This document shows positions 5,607 to 15,368 of a stretch of 22,914 nucleotides of DNA, one piece after another. Origin of the DNA: a virus; the IMG/VR virus record IMGVR_UViG_3300046777_000190, positions 1-22,914 of that record; one strand, written 5' to 3'. Positions within the stretch are counted from its first letter, which is position 1, and every line of letters starts with the position of its first letter. The notes beneath the pieces are model-generated. The model saw only the letters and a program-made list of their open reading frames with translations. It was not told the DNA's origin and made no database searches. A program made the position numbers and the translations under genes.

Positions 5607-7459
5607 TGTACAGGCTCCTCAAGCAATCCCTTGATACCCAGTACATTCTGAGCGTACCAGAGTTTAGGGTTGACTCCTTTCGGTACTCGACGGTCCAAGA
5701 CCGATACCGCTGCCATCGAGTTCATCAGGTTATTCAGTCGAGTAGCTGCACGATTAAGACGCTTGGGATCTCCAGTACCGCCCTCTACAAAGAACTCCCC
5801 GCTTTCCTTGTCAATCTGTAGCGTCCCAGCCTCAGCGGGTACAGCCTGAGCGGCAGATACAAGAGAAGATCCAATACTAGGCAACGCAGTAACCATGGAC
5901 ATCATTACTTCCTTGGCTACGCCTTTATCAGCAGGAAGAAGTTCATTGAACTTAGATACGAAGGTGCTGTTAAACACGGTCTTTGTGAGTACATCCGCGT
6001 CAGACGCATTCAAACCATCCTCTCCTGCTGCAACAAGGAACAACTTCCCCCACTGTGCAGGAGATTCTATCTTGATCGGATTCTTTGGATCAGCGTTACC
6101 TTCGAGGTTGCGTACGGCACTTGCCTGTACACTGGGCCTCAAATCAATAGGAACACCATCCAAATTTCCTCTCTCGATAGAGCCCATAAGAAGTTCAACT
6201 TGTTTGCTATCCAACTGGGATCCCGTAAGGCCAGCGTACTCTTGCCTCATCCTCAATTGAACGCCCGTATCTTCGTTAATAGCATTCTGAATAACGGCAG
6301 TTGCTCCCTGCGCTCCACCAAAAGAAAACGCTTGAAACAACAACGGAGCATTTTCTGCTGCGCTAAGTCGAGTGTTAAGAGTCATTCTCTCAAGCTGTTC
6401 TGCTTTAATCTTTATATCGGACAACGGACCAGTAAAGATTTGCTCGATGCCCGCAATCTGCCTTTCCATATCGGCAACGAGTTTATCTCGTTCAACAGTA
6501 TCGGTCCAAGGATACGTAGAGACAACTTCGTTAACTCCGGCTCTAAGTTCCATTATCTTGGTTGCAGCGTCTTTCTTTATTTCTTCTTCGCCTTGTACAA
6601 GCTGTCCGCTTTTAAGATTAGTATTGAACTGTTTAATAGCGTTGTTAACTCGACCGCTTATAGAAGTACGAATGCTTCGCGAATAATCTGAATCACGGAG
6701 TTCTCCAGTTCTTTTCTGCTCAGCAAATAACGCAGTACGTTCAGTAGCAATAGCGGTTCTTTCAGATGCTCTTGCTGCTTTTTCTTGCGCAGCTAATTGT
6801 GCAGCTTCTCTAATTTCTTGTGCTTCTTTTTCAGCACCAGAGATTCTTTGAGCTTCCAAAAGATAGGCATTTACATCTTCAATAGGCGCGGTATTTAAAT
6901 TCATTCCAGGATTTAAAAAAGATTGCGCCTGCAAAGCTATAGCTTGTTTTCTAGTTGCTTTTTCAGCATCAGCGCCTGCCCCAGCAGCAGTTTGCAGAGC
7001 CTCTTCCATCTTTGAGAACAGAGCAAGTTGATCGCTGTAGTTACTCAGGACTTGGTTACCGATCTGTGCATACGTGTTAGCAAACCAAGGATTCTCTGCG
7101 CTCTTCTTACGGATAAGAGACTTCACCCGAAGTGTTGCTCGATCCTGAGCATTCAGTCCACCGATCTCCATAGCCTGGTTTGCCCTAGCCAAGGACTCTC
7201 GGTACTGCTCAAGACTAGGAGGCTTCTCTCCTTCCTTGAAGATATCCGCAAGCATGCCTACTTCCGTAGCTACCTCAGTCTCTGCGGCTTGAGTAATGTC
7301 GCTAACCTTTTTGGTTTTGTAGAGTTGGAGTCCTCCCTCGATAGCAGAACCCGCTGCACCGATCAGCATCTCTCCACTGCGATCTACTACCCCTGCTTGA
7401 GGACTTACCGCATTCTGGACATTGTAAGTTCCAGTTGCATCAATTCCGAACTGAGCCAT
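5603..7459 (-). CDS. Internal virion (ejection) protein, about 618 aa
   Basis: A large protein without cysteine motifs or catalytic signatures, in the place of an internal core protein. Its N-terminus has glycine and alanine-rich sequence (GEMLIGAAGSAIEGGLQLY), the middle (about residues 200-260) is a long Ala/Glu/Arg-rich probable coiled coil (QAAQLAAQEKAARASE), and the C-terminal half is mixed helix. In T7 the comparable core protein is gp15 (about 750 residues), part of the tube that conducts DNA across the envelope. The start overlaps the stop of the 1586-residue gene by one base (TAATG). The assignment rests on position, size and composition, not on recognised motifs. Confidence 0.62.
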   Translation of the reverse strand: MAQFGIDATGTYNVQNAVSPQAGVVDRSGEMLIGAAGSAIEGGLQLYKTKKVSDITQAAETEVATEVGMLADIFKEGEKPPSLEQYRESLARANQAMEIGGLNAQDRATLRVKSLIRKKSAENPWFANTYAQIGNQVLSNYSDQLALFSKMEEALQTAAGAGADAEKATRKQAIALQAQSFLNPGMNLNTAPIEDVNAYLLEAQRISGAEKEAQEIREAAQLAAQEKAARASERTAIATERTALFAEQKRTGELRDSDYSRSIRTSISGRVNNAIKQFNTNLKSGQLVQGEEEIKKDAATKIMELRAGVNEVVSTYPWTDTVERDKLVADMERQIAGIEQIFTGPLSDIKIKAEQLERMTLNTRLSAAENAPLLFQAFSFGGAQGATAVIQNAINEDTGVQLRMRQEYAGLTGSQLDSKQVELLMGSIERGNLDGVPIDLRPSVQASAVRNLEGNADPKNPIKIESPAQWGKLFLVAAGEDGLNASDADVLTKTVFNSTFVSKFNELLPADKGVAKEVMMSMVTALPSIGSSLVSAAQAVPAEAGTLQIDKESGEFFVEGGTGDPKRLNRAATRLNNLMNSMAAVSVLDRRVPKGVNPKLWYAQNVLGIKGLLEEPVQ

Positions 7460-10400
7460 TACTCTTGCACCTCTTTATCTGGGTTGTACCGCAATGATTT
7501 CTTTTCTTTATCCATGAAGTCATCAACATCGCGCTGTCTAATTGATGTAGCTATTTTAACAACTTCGTTAGCGTCTTCCAAATCCATTCCAGCATTGAAC
7601 GTTTTAGCGAATTCCAGTTTGGAAACGAATTTATCTACATCACCATCTTGGTAGTACGCGATATCCGCTTGCGCCATGTACTTTCCGTATATCTGGGCAG
7701 TTTCGTACAGTCGCTTTTCTCTGGACTTCTTGGATTCACGAATATCCCAAGACCTGAACTCCGACATACTGCGGATACCTAGCGCAGTCATCAACGCGGA
7801 GTGTTTAGTCTGTGCGTCTATTGGATTACCTTTCCCATCAAGCAGTACACCGTACTTGTATACGTAGTAAGCCCGAGTAGCGTTAGAGGCTGATCTCAGC
7901 AGAGAACCCAACTCCGTCAATGAAGCAACAGTTGGCTCTTCAATCCCTTCGTGGAAGTTCTCGTTACCAATAACTCCTGACCATATACGCCAGAGATTCT
8001 GGAGAGTTCCGGTAGTACGGGTAAGCAGGCTGTACGAGATACCACCAGCGATTGCCAAAGGCTTACCGTCAGAGTACAGATCCGTAAGGAACCGCCCAGC
8101 AAAGTCACCGCCAGCCATGGTCAATGAATACGCTGCGTCCGTACCTAGTATTTTATTGACTAGCTCGTTACCGACACCCAGCATTGCTCGTTCGTATTCT
8201 TCTTGGCTGATATTCTCTTTGTTTAAGGATGCAGCAACCTCTGTTATCTCTGGTCCGAAAGGAATACCGTACGCCCCAAACATGAACGCATTTCCAATAA
8301 CAAAACGCATATGCTCTTGAGGAGTGAACTGCTTGTTCATTCCCAGAAATACCTCAGCGTACTTGAACGGATACTGCATAAACTGGGTAGGAATACTGGC
8401 AATCTTGTTTCTTTGCCACCACGTTTCCATACCACTCATCATATTCAGAGTGTACTTGTTGGTCATTGCACGGATGTAGTTGTAGTACTCAGGACTGCCT
8501 TGCTTGAATACTCCCTTGGACACTTGCTCCATTGCCTCACGGCGAGCAATACCGAACGATACCATACGACCAATGCGTTCACCTTCATGCAAAGGGAGGA
8601 CAGCAAGATCAGAGGCTACATCCATAGCCTTGCCTGTTTTCGTAAACTTGGATCTTGAAACTTTATCAAGCACAGGATCAGTTCTGCCTACCATGTGCAG
8701 ACCAGTCTTTCTGTACTCTTTGACCAGATCGATGAACTCTCCCTTCTTCTTAAGTTTAGAAGCGCTGAGCATCTTGTCGAGTTCTTTAATTACTCTTGAG
8801 TCATCATCAAAGAACATTGCTAATCGAAGCGGGAAGTAATCCCCCATCGCAGCAACACCGTACACAGGATGAATCATAGTGGCAGTCAGGGCAGCAGTAC
8901 CCTGCATGATTAGCTGGCCAAAGTTAAAGAAACCCAGTGTTACATGGTACGCAGCGCTACGAATGGATTGCGTTATATTTGCATCCAGTGCAAGCCTTCC
9001 GGTACGTACGGACTCGAACTTGCTATCGTTGAACAAACGAGCCATCTTCTGTGCATTACGAGAAGCAAGCTGGTTAAAGAAGATATCGCTAGTTCCTGGT
9101 TGCAGGAGCATCCGCTTGATGTACATCCTCTGGGACTCAGCGATATTTCGAATCCTGTAAGACTCGGGAGAATTTCCCCCTATCCATACGCCATACTTCA
9201 AACGTTCATCGGCGGTAGGAAGAATTGTCCCCGGAACATCGTAAAGTTTTCCAAATGCTACTGCCCATTCACCAACTTCCCTAATCATGAAGTTCTTGTA
9301 GGCTACGGTCTGGATAACCGAACCCATTTGATTGGACAACGCTACAAAAGGATTGATGAGAGGAGCCTTCTCTCCATCTTCCAGAAGATGGTCCCCCCTG
9401 TTTCCTACATACAACTTTCCTTTACGCTGATACGTTTGAAGTCTCTCAAAGTTAGGTCCAGTTTCTCCTGGCAGCGTATCCCTATCAAACAACAACTTCA
9501 TCTCAGTCGATGGATCAAAGTCATCACTTGCAATCAGGTCTTCCAACTTAGCCAAAGACATCTTGGAATCAATCTTCTCAATTTCAACAGAAGCAAGTGC
9601 GCGTATCTCATCGATGGACTTGAAACTCTTGCCAGCTTCAATCGCCTTAGCGTCCTTCTTGTACTGGTTGTACACATCACGAATATCGTTCATGCGCTTA
9701 ACGTACTGCTCTCCCTTGGCAGCATCGTCGAACACACCGTGTACTCTCGGAGCTTTTGCGTAATCCTTGTTCTTCCATTTACCTTTACGAGAGGACTTAG
9801 CGAACCAAGTGCCAAGGTAGTTACGAGTACCGCCTTCGGTATATCCCATCACACGAAGATCCAAGCCAGTAGTGCTGACATCTTCGGATGCAGAAAGAAC
9901 GTGGCTTATCTCAACACCGTTGTAATCCATCGAACCGTTGACGCGGATAAGCGTGTTGCTGTCTTCTTTCAACAGACCAGCGGCTTCTTCTACGCTAAGG
10001 ATTTGTCCGTCTTGTGTAAGAATCCTGGCTTCTGGGTTGATTGATCCTTTATTAAGAACTTTGTTCCCAACGATGGAATCGATAGCAGCAGATTTGAATC
10101 TCCAAGTATTCATGCCTTGAGCAAGTAGACTTGCCCGTTCTGCTTCATTCAGGAGTTCGTAGGCAACATCCGATACCAACTGGTACGACCTGTACGCAAC
10201 GTACTCCTCGTCAGTGATGCCTCTTCCGTACATCCTGTGGTACTGCGTATCCAGTTCGTTATAGTTCATCCAACGGCCAGTAGCGTCAGGATCATTCCTA
10301 CTAGGAAGAGTCTTGCCGTAGTTAATGATCTCGCCGAGGTTCTCTTGTTGCTTGCTATTTAGGCTAGCAATAGGCGTAAGCAAATCATCCACCATAGCGG

Positions 10401-12219
10401 ACAACTTAGCCCGCTCTAGTGCTGAAGCAGTAGCTTCCGTAGTAGCCCTACGCAAAGCAATCACAGCAGGCGACCAAAAGTAACCACGGAGGCCTTTCTC
10501 TGCTGCTACAAGAGATTCGATTCCTCTGGCCTTCTTCCACTTATCAATAGCCTGAGCAAGTCTAGTCCTTGACGCTCCTTCTGCCCGAACTTCCTGTACC
10601 ATTTCTCCAGTGTACCAACCGGATTCATTGACACTGCGTCGAACCTGTACAAGAAAGCCTTCTCCGTTAGGATTAGGAATTACTTCGTAGTTTCCACCAA
10701 GGCTCTTTCCAAAATTATCGGCGGACTCCGCAGTAGAGTACGCAGAGCCATCTTCTTTCCTACCAAGGTAGATCCGCATCTCTTGTTGCAGACCTTCCTG
10801 AGTGTATTTAGCGCCTACGAACTCAGAGCCGTAATCGTTCTTGATAACAGCTACTTCTTCTTCTATCTGCCCAGCGGTTGGCTTAACTCTAGCAGCAACA
10901 ATTCTGTCAGCCATAGCCGCTTCGGCTTTAGCGTACAGAGTATCAATCTCTGCTTTAACACCAGGTGTAATACCTGAGTCATCAGGAGAGAGCGATACAA
11001 GATTCCTGAGATCCTTGGGACCAGAAGGATCCGTTGATGCTTTTATGCCAGCATTCACAATGGCTCTTTGGTACGCTTTGTTACCGAAGAACTTGGATAC
11101 TACTGAACCGGTTTTCATTGCAGCTGAGAATGCAGAGGCTACGTCAAAGAAGTTCAAAGCGTTCTGGACGTGCTCATCGTTCATCATAGAATCAAAAGAA
11201 GCAACTTCTTCGCTGCCGGTATATCCGGTTCTAGCTTTAGTTGCCTCCATCTCGAACTTGCCTCTCTTTTGAGTAGGCGTGTACAGATCCTTCAGAGGGT
11301 TAGGCTTGCCGGATACTTCAGCCAAAGCAAGCAACTTTAGCAGTTCAGGATTCTCTGATTGAGAAGTAAATAGTCCTTCGTACAGAGCAATGAAATACAA
11401 AAGAGGAGCGTAGGATAGTCTGTCTCCCAGTTTCTTCTTGAAAGACTCCAGACGATTGACGAACTCCTCATCGCTTATCCCTTTCTCAAAGGTGTAAGAA
11501 GCCTCTTCTCGTATCTGAGTACCAGGAGCAAGGATGTCAAATAGGTAGTTACTCTCTACGTTGCCCTCTGCTCCCGCAACTTGAGCAGCATACGAGAAAG
11601 GCACAATCATGTTTGTCAGATCGGCTACGTACTTTCCACTAGTAATAAAATCAGCCATTGCTCGACTGACTTCATCCATTGGAGTAGCAGGATCTGTGAA
11701 CTGCGGCAGAAGATCGTTTACTTCCCCGAACACTTTCATAATAGCCAGTGCCCGAGTCTCTGCGGAGTTATTCGCTACCCTCTGTTCCTCTGGCTTTTGG
11801 AATTCAAATCGAGCTTGATCGGAGTCTGTCTGCCGCATGGCAGCGGCACCTTCTACTGCAACCGTCTCAGTAACGAGTTGCTTAGGTACAGGCTTGATGC
11901 CTATCTTAATCAAATTCTCTGCCGTATCCACATCCCCAAGTGCCAGTGCCTTGGACATCATGGTTTCTTTGAGAGCGTTCTGTTCACGCTGGAGCTTGAG
12001 AGAAAGGTTCTCTCGCATCATTGGCTCTTCGCCAGTTTCTATACGGTACTCATTGGTACGGATAGTTGCTTCATCCAAAGCATTCTCTGCTATGGCGTAC
12101 TGAAGCGCATAGATTTCCGAAAGCCCCTTGGATACCTTTGGCTTAGGATCGTCTGTTACAAGATCCGCAGGAGGTATCGTAGAGGATTTACCTATGTCCG
12201 TACTGAAGCCAATTGCCAT
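7459..12219 (-). CDS. Giant internal virion (ejection) protein, 1586 aa
   Basis: The largest gene in the window. It follows the gp13- and gp14-like genes and precedes the 618-residue protein, so it occupies the slot of large podovirus ejection proteins such as T7 gp16 (about 1320 residues). Mostly predicted helical; non-polar segments near residues 1090-1120 (GFFNFGQLIMQGTAALTATM) and about 1300-1325 (FVIGNAFMFGAYGIPFG) could insert in membrane. I see no lytic transglycosylase signature at the N-terminus, where T7 gp16 has one, and no RNA polymerase motifs. The conserved-looking IPTQFMQYPFKYAE stretch lies in the C-terminal third. The start follows the gp14-like stop by six bases, with AAGG upstream. 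Role by position; chemistry unknown. Confidence 0.68.
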   Translation of the reverse strand: MAIGFSTDIGKSSTIPPADLVTDDPKPKVSKGLSEIYALQYAIAENALDEATIRTNEYRIETGEEPMMRENLSLKLQREQNALKETMMSKALALGDVDTAENLIKIGIKPVPKQLVTETVAVEGAAAMRQTDSDQARFEFQKPEEQRVANNSAETRALAIMKVFGEVNDLLPQFTDPATPMDEVSRAMADFITSGKYVADLTNMIVPFSYAAQVAGAEGNVESNYLFDILAPGTQIREEASYTFEKGISDEEFVNRLESFKKKLGDRLSYAPLLYFIALYEGLFTSQSENPELLKLLALAEVSGKPNPLKDLYTPTQKRGKFEMEATKARTGYTGSEEVASFDSMMNDEHVQNALNFFDVASAFSAAMKTGSVVSKFFGNKAYQRAIVNAGIKASTDPSGPKDLRNLVSLSPDDSGITPGVKAEIDTLYAKAEAAMADRIVAARVKPTAGQIEEEVAVIKNDYGSEFVGAKYTQEGLQQEMRIYLGRKEDGSAYSTAESADNFGKSLGGNYEVIPNPNGEGFLVQVRRSVNESGWYTGEMVQEVRAEGASRTRLAQAIDKWKKARGIESLVAAEKGLRGYFWSPAVIALRRATTEATASALERAKLSAMVDDLLTPIASLNSKQQENLGEIINYGKTLPSRNDPDATGRWMNYNELDTQYHRMYGRGITDEEYVAYRSYQLVSDVAYELLNEAERASLLAQGMNTWRFKSAAIDSIVGNKVLNKGSINPEARILTQDGQILSVEEAAGLLKEDSNTLIRVNGSMDYNGVEISHVLSASEDVSTTGLDLRVMGYTEGGTRNYLGTWFAKSSRKGKWKNKDYAKAPRVHGVFDDAAKGEQYVKRMNDIRDVYNQYKKDAKAIEAGKSFKSIDEIRALASVEIEKIDSKMSLAKLEDLIASDDFDPSTEMKLLFDRDTLPGETGPNFERLQTYQRKGKLYVGNRGDHLLEDGEKAPLINPFVALSNQMGSVIQTVAYKNFMIREVGEWAVAFGKLYDVPGTILPTADERLKYGVWIGGNSPESYRIRNIAESQRMYIKRMLLQPGTSDIFFNQLASRNAQKMARLFNDSKFESVRTGRLALDANITQSIRSAAYHVTLGFFNFGQLIMQGTAALTATMIHPVYGVAAMGDYFPLRLAMFFDDDSRVIKELDKMLSASKLKKKGEFIDLVKEYRKTGLHMVGRTDPVLDKVSRSKFTKTGKAMDVASDLAVLPLHEGERIGRMVSFGIARREAMEQVSKGVFKQGSPEYYNYIRAMTNKYTLNMMSGMETWWQRNKIASIPTQFMQYPFKYAEVFLGMNKQFTPQEHMRFVIGNAFMFGAYGIPFGPEITEVAASLNKENISQEEYERAMLGVGNELVNKILGTDAAYSLTMAGGDFAGRFLTDLYSDGKPLAIAGGISYSLLTRTTGTLQNLWRIWSGVIGNENFHEGIEEPTVASLTELGSLLRSASNATRAYYVYKYGVLLDGKGNPIDAQTKHSALMTALGIRSMSEFRSWDIRESKKSREKRLYETAQIYGKYMAQADIAYYQDGDVDKFVSKLEFAKTFNAGMDLEDANEVVKIATSIRQRDVDDFMDKEKKSLRYNPDKEVQE

Positions 12220-12225
12220 TAAGCT

Positions 12226-12678
12226 TTACCTTGTTTCGCCTTGTTTCACCTGAAGGCCAAAACTTGCGAGTTGACCAAATAGATCCGCTGCCGCTCCGAA
12301 TTGCCCAGCACGGCTCTGTGCCCTAGAAGCATTAGCCAAGAACTGCGATTGGTTCAGTGCTGCTTGCTGCTGCATACCCTGGAAGCCAATGGCTGCTCCT
12401 GCTTGACTGCGGATACTGCCCATAGCTCCTGCTTGCCCTGAGCCTGTAGCTCCGGTATTCATAGCGGACTGTTGTACCATAGCGGAACGGATACGAGCCT
12501 CACGCATTGCTTGCACAGCGTTCTTCTTGTTCTGCTCCATCTGGATAGCAGTCTCTACTTTCTGTGCTTTGCGTTGTTGGTTTGCCGCCTCTTTAGCTTC
12601 TTTTGCAGCCATGACTTGAGAACCAACACTGGCAGTCTGAGCCGCAATTGCAAAAACCGTTAACGGATCCATTCCCAT
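12226..12678 (-). CDS. T7 gp14-like internal virion protein B
   Basis: A 150-residue protein rich in Ala, Gln, Ser and Met. It has an N-terminal hydrophobic-amphipathic stretch (PLTVFAIAAQTASVGSQVMA), then a charged coiled-coil (AKEAKEAANQQRKAQKVE) and a Gly/Gln/Ala-rich C-terminal half. That architecture and position (after tail tubular B and a small gp13-like gene) match the small ejection protein gp14 of T7-like phages, which forms a pore in the outer membrane. ATG 12678 directly follows the previous stop, with GAGGT eight bases upstream. A short tandem of TTGTTTCGCC/TTGTTTCACC is found at its 3' end. Confidence 0.7.
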   Translation of the reverse strand: MGMDPLTVFAIAAQTASVGSQVMAAKEAKEAANQQRKAQKVETAIQMEQNKKNAVQAMREARIRSAMVQQSAMNTGATGSGQAGAMGSIRSQAGAAIGFQGMQQQAALNQSQFLANASRAQSRAGQFGAAADLFGQLASFGLQVKQGETR

Positions 12679-12969
12679 TTAATGCACCTCGAACTTATAC
12701 AATTGATAAACATTCTGATCAATACCCAGCATGTACTTATTAGTGGGATAGAATCCCATCATGCCGAGGAACTTCTCTTGTTTCTTTGATATCCAAGGAG
12801 CGTACAGCACTTCCTTGATTTGCATCTGCAACTGGCACACAGTGGACATAAGTGCTTTGTAGATCGAGTGCGTCCACTTCTTTACAGTGCAATGCAGAAT
12901 AACTTCGCCCGTAGGCGCTCTATCCCCTGAGATCCTCCAGTACAGATTCTCATCCAGTACAGTCATCAT
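12679..12969 (-). CDS. T7 gp13-like internal virion protein A
   Basis: A 96-residue protein in the gp13 slot between tail tubular protein B and the gp14-like gene. It contains LYWRISGD, several aromatic residues, and KKQEKFLGMMGFYPTNKYM, which resembles the acyltransferase-like fold of small podovirus gp13 relatives. T7 gp13 is somewhat longer and is needed for correct core assembly. The start ATGA overlaps the stop of the upstream gene; a second ATG follows immediately. The call is by position and modest sequence resemblance, so it could also be an unrelated small assembly factor. Confidence 0.55.
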   Translation of the reverse strand: MMTVLDENLYWRISGDRAPTGEVILHCTVKKWTHSIYKALMSTVCQLQMQIKEVLYAPWISKKQEKFLGMMGFYPTNKYMLGIDQNVYQLYKFEVH

Positions 12970-15185
12970 GGTTCTCTATTCGCTCCCATCTCGATATTCC
13001 ATCCAAGCAATTGGAGATCCTTGCCTGCTTCCGTGGAGAACTTGAAGGAGAGCGCTCTACCGTTACCCCGAATCTTATTCCGAGTGGTAATCACAGAGTA
13101 CCCGTAGCTTAAACTTCCTGCGCTAGAAGGAATAAAGTTCTGCCTGTAGCGGTAAGCCTGGAACTGCTGGCCCCATCGACCAGCATCCTCAGAGGTACAC
13201 CATTCCCATTGAGCTTGAATCAAGCAGCTAGAAGGAGCAGAGAGAGTAAGCGTACCCGAGCCTTCGTCAGTCCAATTAGTCTCAGTACGGTTACAGTGAA
13301 CAGTCAGGTACGGAGCGTACTTCTTCCTAGCACTATCGCCAGCAGTGATGTACCCCGTAACAAGATAAGCAGCAGCATCCGTACCGCTAGTACCAGTATA
13401 CCAATCCCTGAAAGAATTGTCCTTAAAATACGATGCAGTCATTAGGTACGTACCGGATACATCCGATCGCATTGTGCTGTACTTGAAGTCCGAATTAGCG
13501 AGAGTTCTGGATTGCACAGGAACAGGAATGTATCCCGTTACTAGAGGACTGCGAGAGCTTGCATCCTTGAACGTGAACCTACTCCACGCTGGCATGGATA
13601 GATCCAGAATCAGTTCGTGCGTGTACCTGTGCCTGTACAAGAAACGATTCTCAACAGCCCTGTACAACCAACGGCAACGCTGGGATACGTCATCGAAGTA
13701 ACCCACTGCGTACTTCTTGGAACTGTACGGAATAGAATTGTACAAAGTCTGGATAGTGAACTCGGTCAAGGACTGGATCTCAATCCCACCTTGTCCCATG
13801 CCAAGAGCAAAGATACCGTTACGGCTCCAGTACAGAACCGCATCAGTTGTTACGATAATACTCTCAGCCGCAATTGCTCCGTTATTGGTCAGGAACTGGG
13901 ACTGGTACTCCGTAGCAGTAAAGCCTCGATCACCACCAGCAATAGCCCATACACCGTTATCAGCAAAGACAAGCAGGGATGACTTGAATGGGATAAGTGC
14001 TTTGATGTTAACAGCATCGGGCAATTGCAAGTAACCGCCATCTGTGTCAATTAGATCGCTTATGTCCTCAGCAGTAGGATCAGCCTCTTGGTAGCAAGCT
14101 TCCAGATCGGTCAGGTTATCCACTAACTGCGAGAACAGAACGAACGTACCGATCTTGGGACTCTTGGAATCTCCTCCGGTCTCTCCAGGAGAGCACGCAA
14201 AGAAGATCCTGCCAGCATACGCAGCAACAGCTTTGATGCCTCCAGTGGATTGGTCGGTTGGAATGGATGACTTGTAGTTCCTACGAGCAGACCAGCCAGA
14301 AGCAAGATCCTCGTCGTAAGTATCCTTACGGCCTTGACTGCGATCAAAAAGATCGATGATGTAATGACCGGAAGCAGCAGGAGTATTGCCTGCCACAATG
14401 TTATCCAGAGCGTGAGGATAGAATGCTTTACGGCCATTCTGAAGGAACGTCATAGCGGATACCATGACATCCGCATTGCTGGGGTACACTCCCAGAGAAG
14501 TTTTGGTGCGCTCTACTGGATCCTCTACCGTACCGTTGTTCATGGTACTGGGATTCTCTGGATCAGCAGAGCAGAAGAACTCAGGAGGCCAACCTTGGTT
14601 GTACAGATTGTAAGCGTGCAGATCCGTCAGAGTGCTTGTGCGCTCATCGGTAGCGAATCCATCATCCACGCCCCAGAAGTCACGCACCTTCAGGCGAGCA
14701 AAGGTCAACGTGTAAGTGCTGGTTACGGGTTCAATTACTCTAAGGGACTGATCGCCTACAGCAACAATCAAGTTTCCTTGGATACTGGCAAACGAGAATC
14801 GCTCTCGAACAGTAGCTGTCAAAGAGATAGCGCCACCAAAGAGGATGTTACTGGAGACAGCAGTAGTATCCGCATCGAATACGTACAGCTTGTTGCCGAA
14901 CTGATGCACCAAGTAATTGGCTTGAGGATCCTGACCTACGTTCTCCCACAGATAGTTCTGTACAGCGCACGTAGTTGCAGTAGCGGTAACAGCTAGGTTA
15001 ACCAAAGAGTACTGGGACTCGTAGTCCATACCAAGACGACGAGCACGAGAACCATTCCTATCAAGGATAAAGTTCTCTTCATCAACAGACGAGCCCTCAG
15101 GGAAGTTAAGAGGGGATGCCTCTGTAATCAGTCCCTTGACCCACTGGTTCGCTTCAACCGGTTGCCGTTGCGTTCTCGCTCGCAC
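12966..15185 (-). CDS. Tail tubular protein B (T7 gp12-like)
   Basis: A 739-residue tail protein close in length to T7 gp12 (794). The N-terminus has the recognisable podovirus pattern KGLITEASPLNFPEGSS, VDEENFILDRNGSRARRLG, then long beta-rich repeats with loops such as LLVFADNGVWAIAGGDRG, typical of the propeller-like tail nozzle below the adaptor ring. It begins at a GTG; GGAG lies about five bases before it, and the gene overlaps the 3' end of the small upstream gene by 32 bases. The stop overlaps the next start (ATGA). In the virion it would form the distal tail tube through which DNA leaves. Confidence 0.85.
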   Translation of the reverse strand: MRARTQRQPVEANQWVKGLITEASPLNFPEGSSVDEENFILDRNGSRARRLGMDYESQYSLVNLAVTATATTCAVQNYLWENVGQDPQANYLVHQFGNKLYVFDADTTAVSSNILFGGAISLTATVRERFSFASIQGNLIVAVGDQSLRVIEPVTSTYTLTFARLKVRDFWGVDDGFATDERTSTLTDLHAYNLYNQGWPPEFFCSADPENPSTMNNGTVEDPVERTKTSLGVYPSNADVMVSAMTFLQNGRKAFYPHALDNIVAGNTPAASGHYIIDLFDRSQGRKDTYDEDLASGWSARRNYKSSIPTDQSTGGIKAVAAYAGRIFFACSPGETGGDSKSPKIGTFVLFSQLVDNLTDLEACYQEADPTAEDISDLIDTDGGYLQLPDAVNIKALIPFKSSLLVFADNGVWAIAGGDRGFTATEYQSQFLTNNGAIAAESIIVTTDAVLYWSRNGIFALGMGQGGIEIQSLTEFTIQTLYNSIPYSSKKYAVGYFDDVSQRCRWLYRAVENRFLYRHRYTHELILDLSMPAWSRFTFKDASSRSPLVTGYIPVPVQSRTLANSDFKYSTMRSDVSGTYLMTASYFKDNSFRDWYTGTSGTDAAAYLVTGYITAGDSARKKYAPYLTVHCNRTETNWTDEGSGTLTLSAPSSCLIQAQWEWCTSEDAGRWGQQFQAYRYRQNFIPSSAGSLSYGYSVITTRNKIRGNGRALSFKFSTEAGKDLQLLGWNIEMGANREP

Positions 15186-15366
15186 GTTCTCTCCGTTCTC
15201 TGCTACGCTGACTTACGTTAACTGCTCGACTCTGTACTTGCTTCTGAAACATACGAACTGCTTCTTCAGCCCTAGACTTGGATACCCAATCCCCGTCCAG
15301 TACTTTGGGCACAGGCCCACGAGTGTTCTTGACTATCCAGTAAATTCCATTAGGCACTACTTCCAT
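15154..15366 (-). CDS. Small basic protein between the two tail tubular genes (70 aa)
   Basis: ATG 15366 lies two bases after the tail tubular A stop and has AAGGA upstream. The first half is a compact strand-rich segment (MEVVPNGIYWIVKNTRG) followed by SRAEEAVRMFQKQ, a helix. The C-terminus is Arg/Glu/Ser-rich and overlaps the tail tubular B start by 32 bases in another frame, which constrains its sequence. I do not recognise it. Small genes at this place occur in related podophages, and a tail or assembly role is plausible from context alone. Confidence 0.62.
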   Translation of the reverse strand: MEVVPNGIYWIVKNTRGPVPKVLDGDWVSKSRAEEAVRMFQKQVQSRAVNVSQRSRERRERASENATATG

Positions 15367-15368
15367 GT

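Noticed and set aside
8944-10044. Plus-strand open frame of 366 codons opposite the giant ejection protein
   Set aside because: The minus-strand frame is continuous for 1586 codons and coupled to its neighbours; the opposite frame has low-complexity, domain-free sequence and no start signal.
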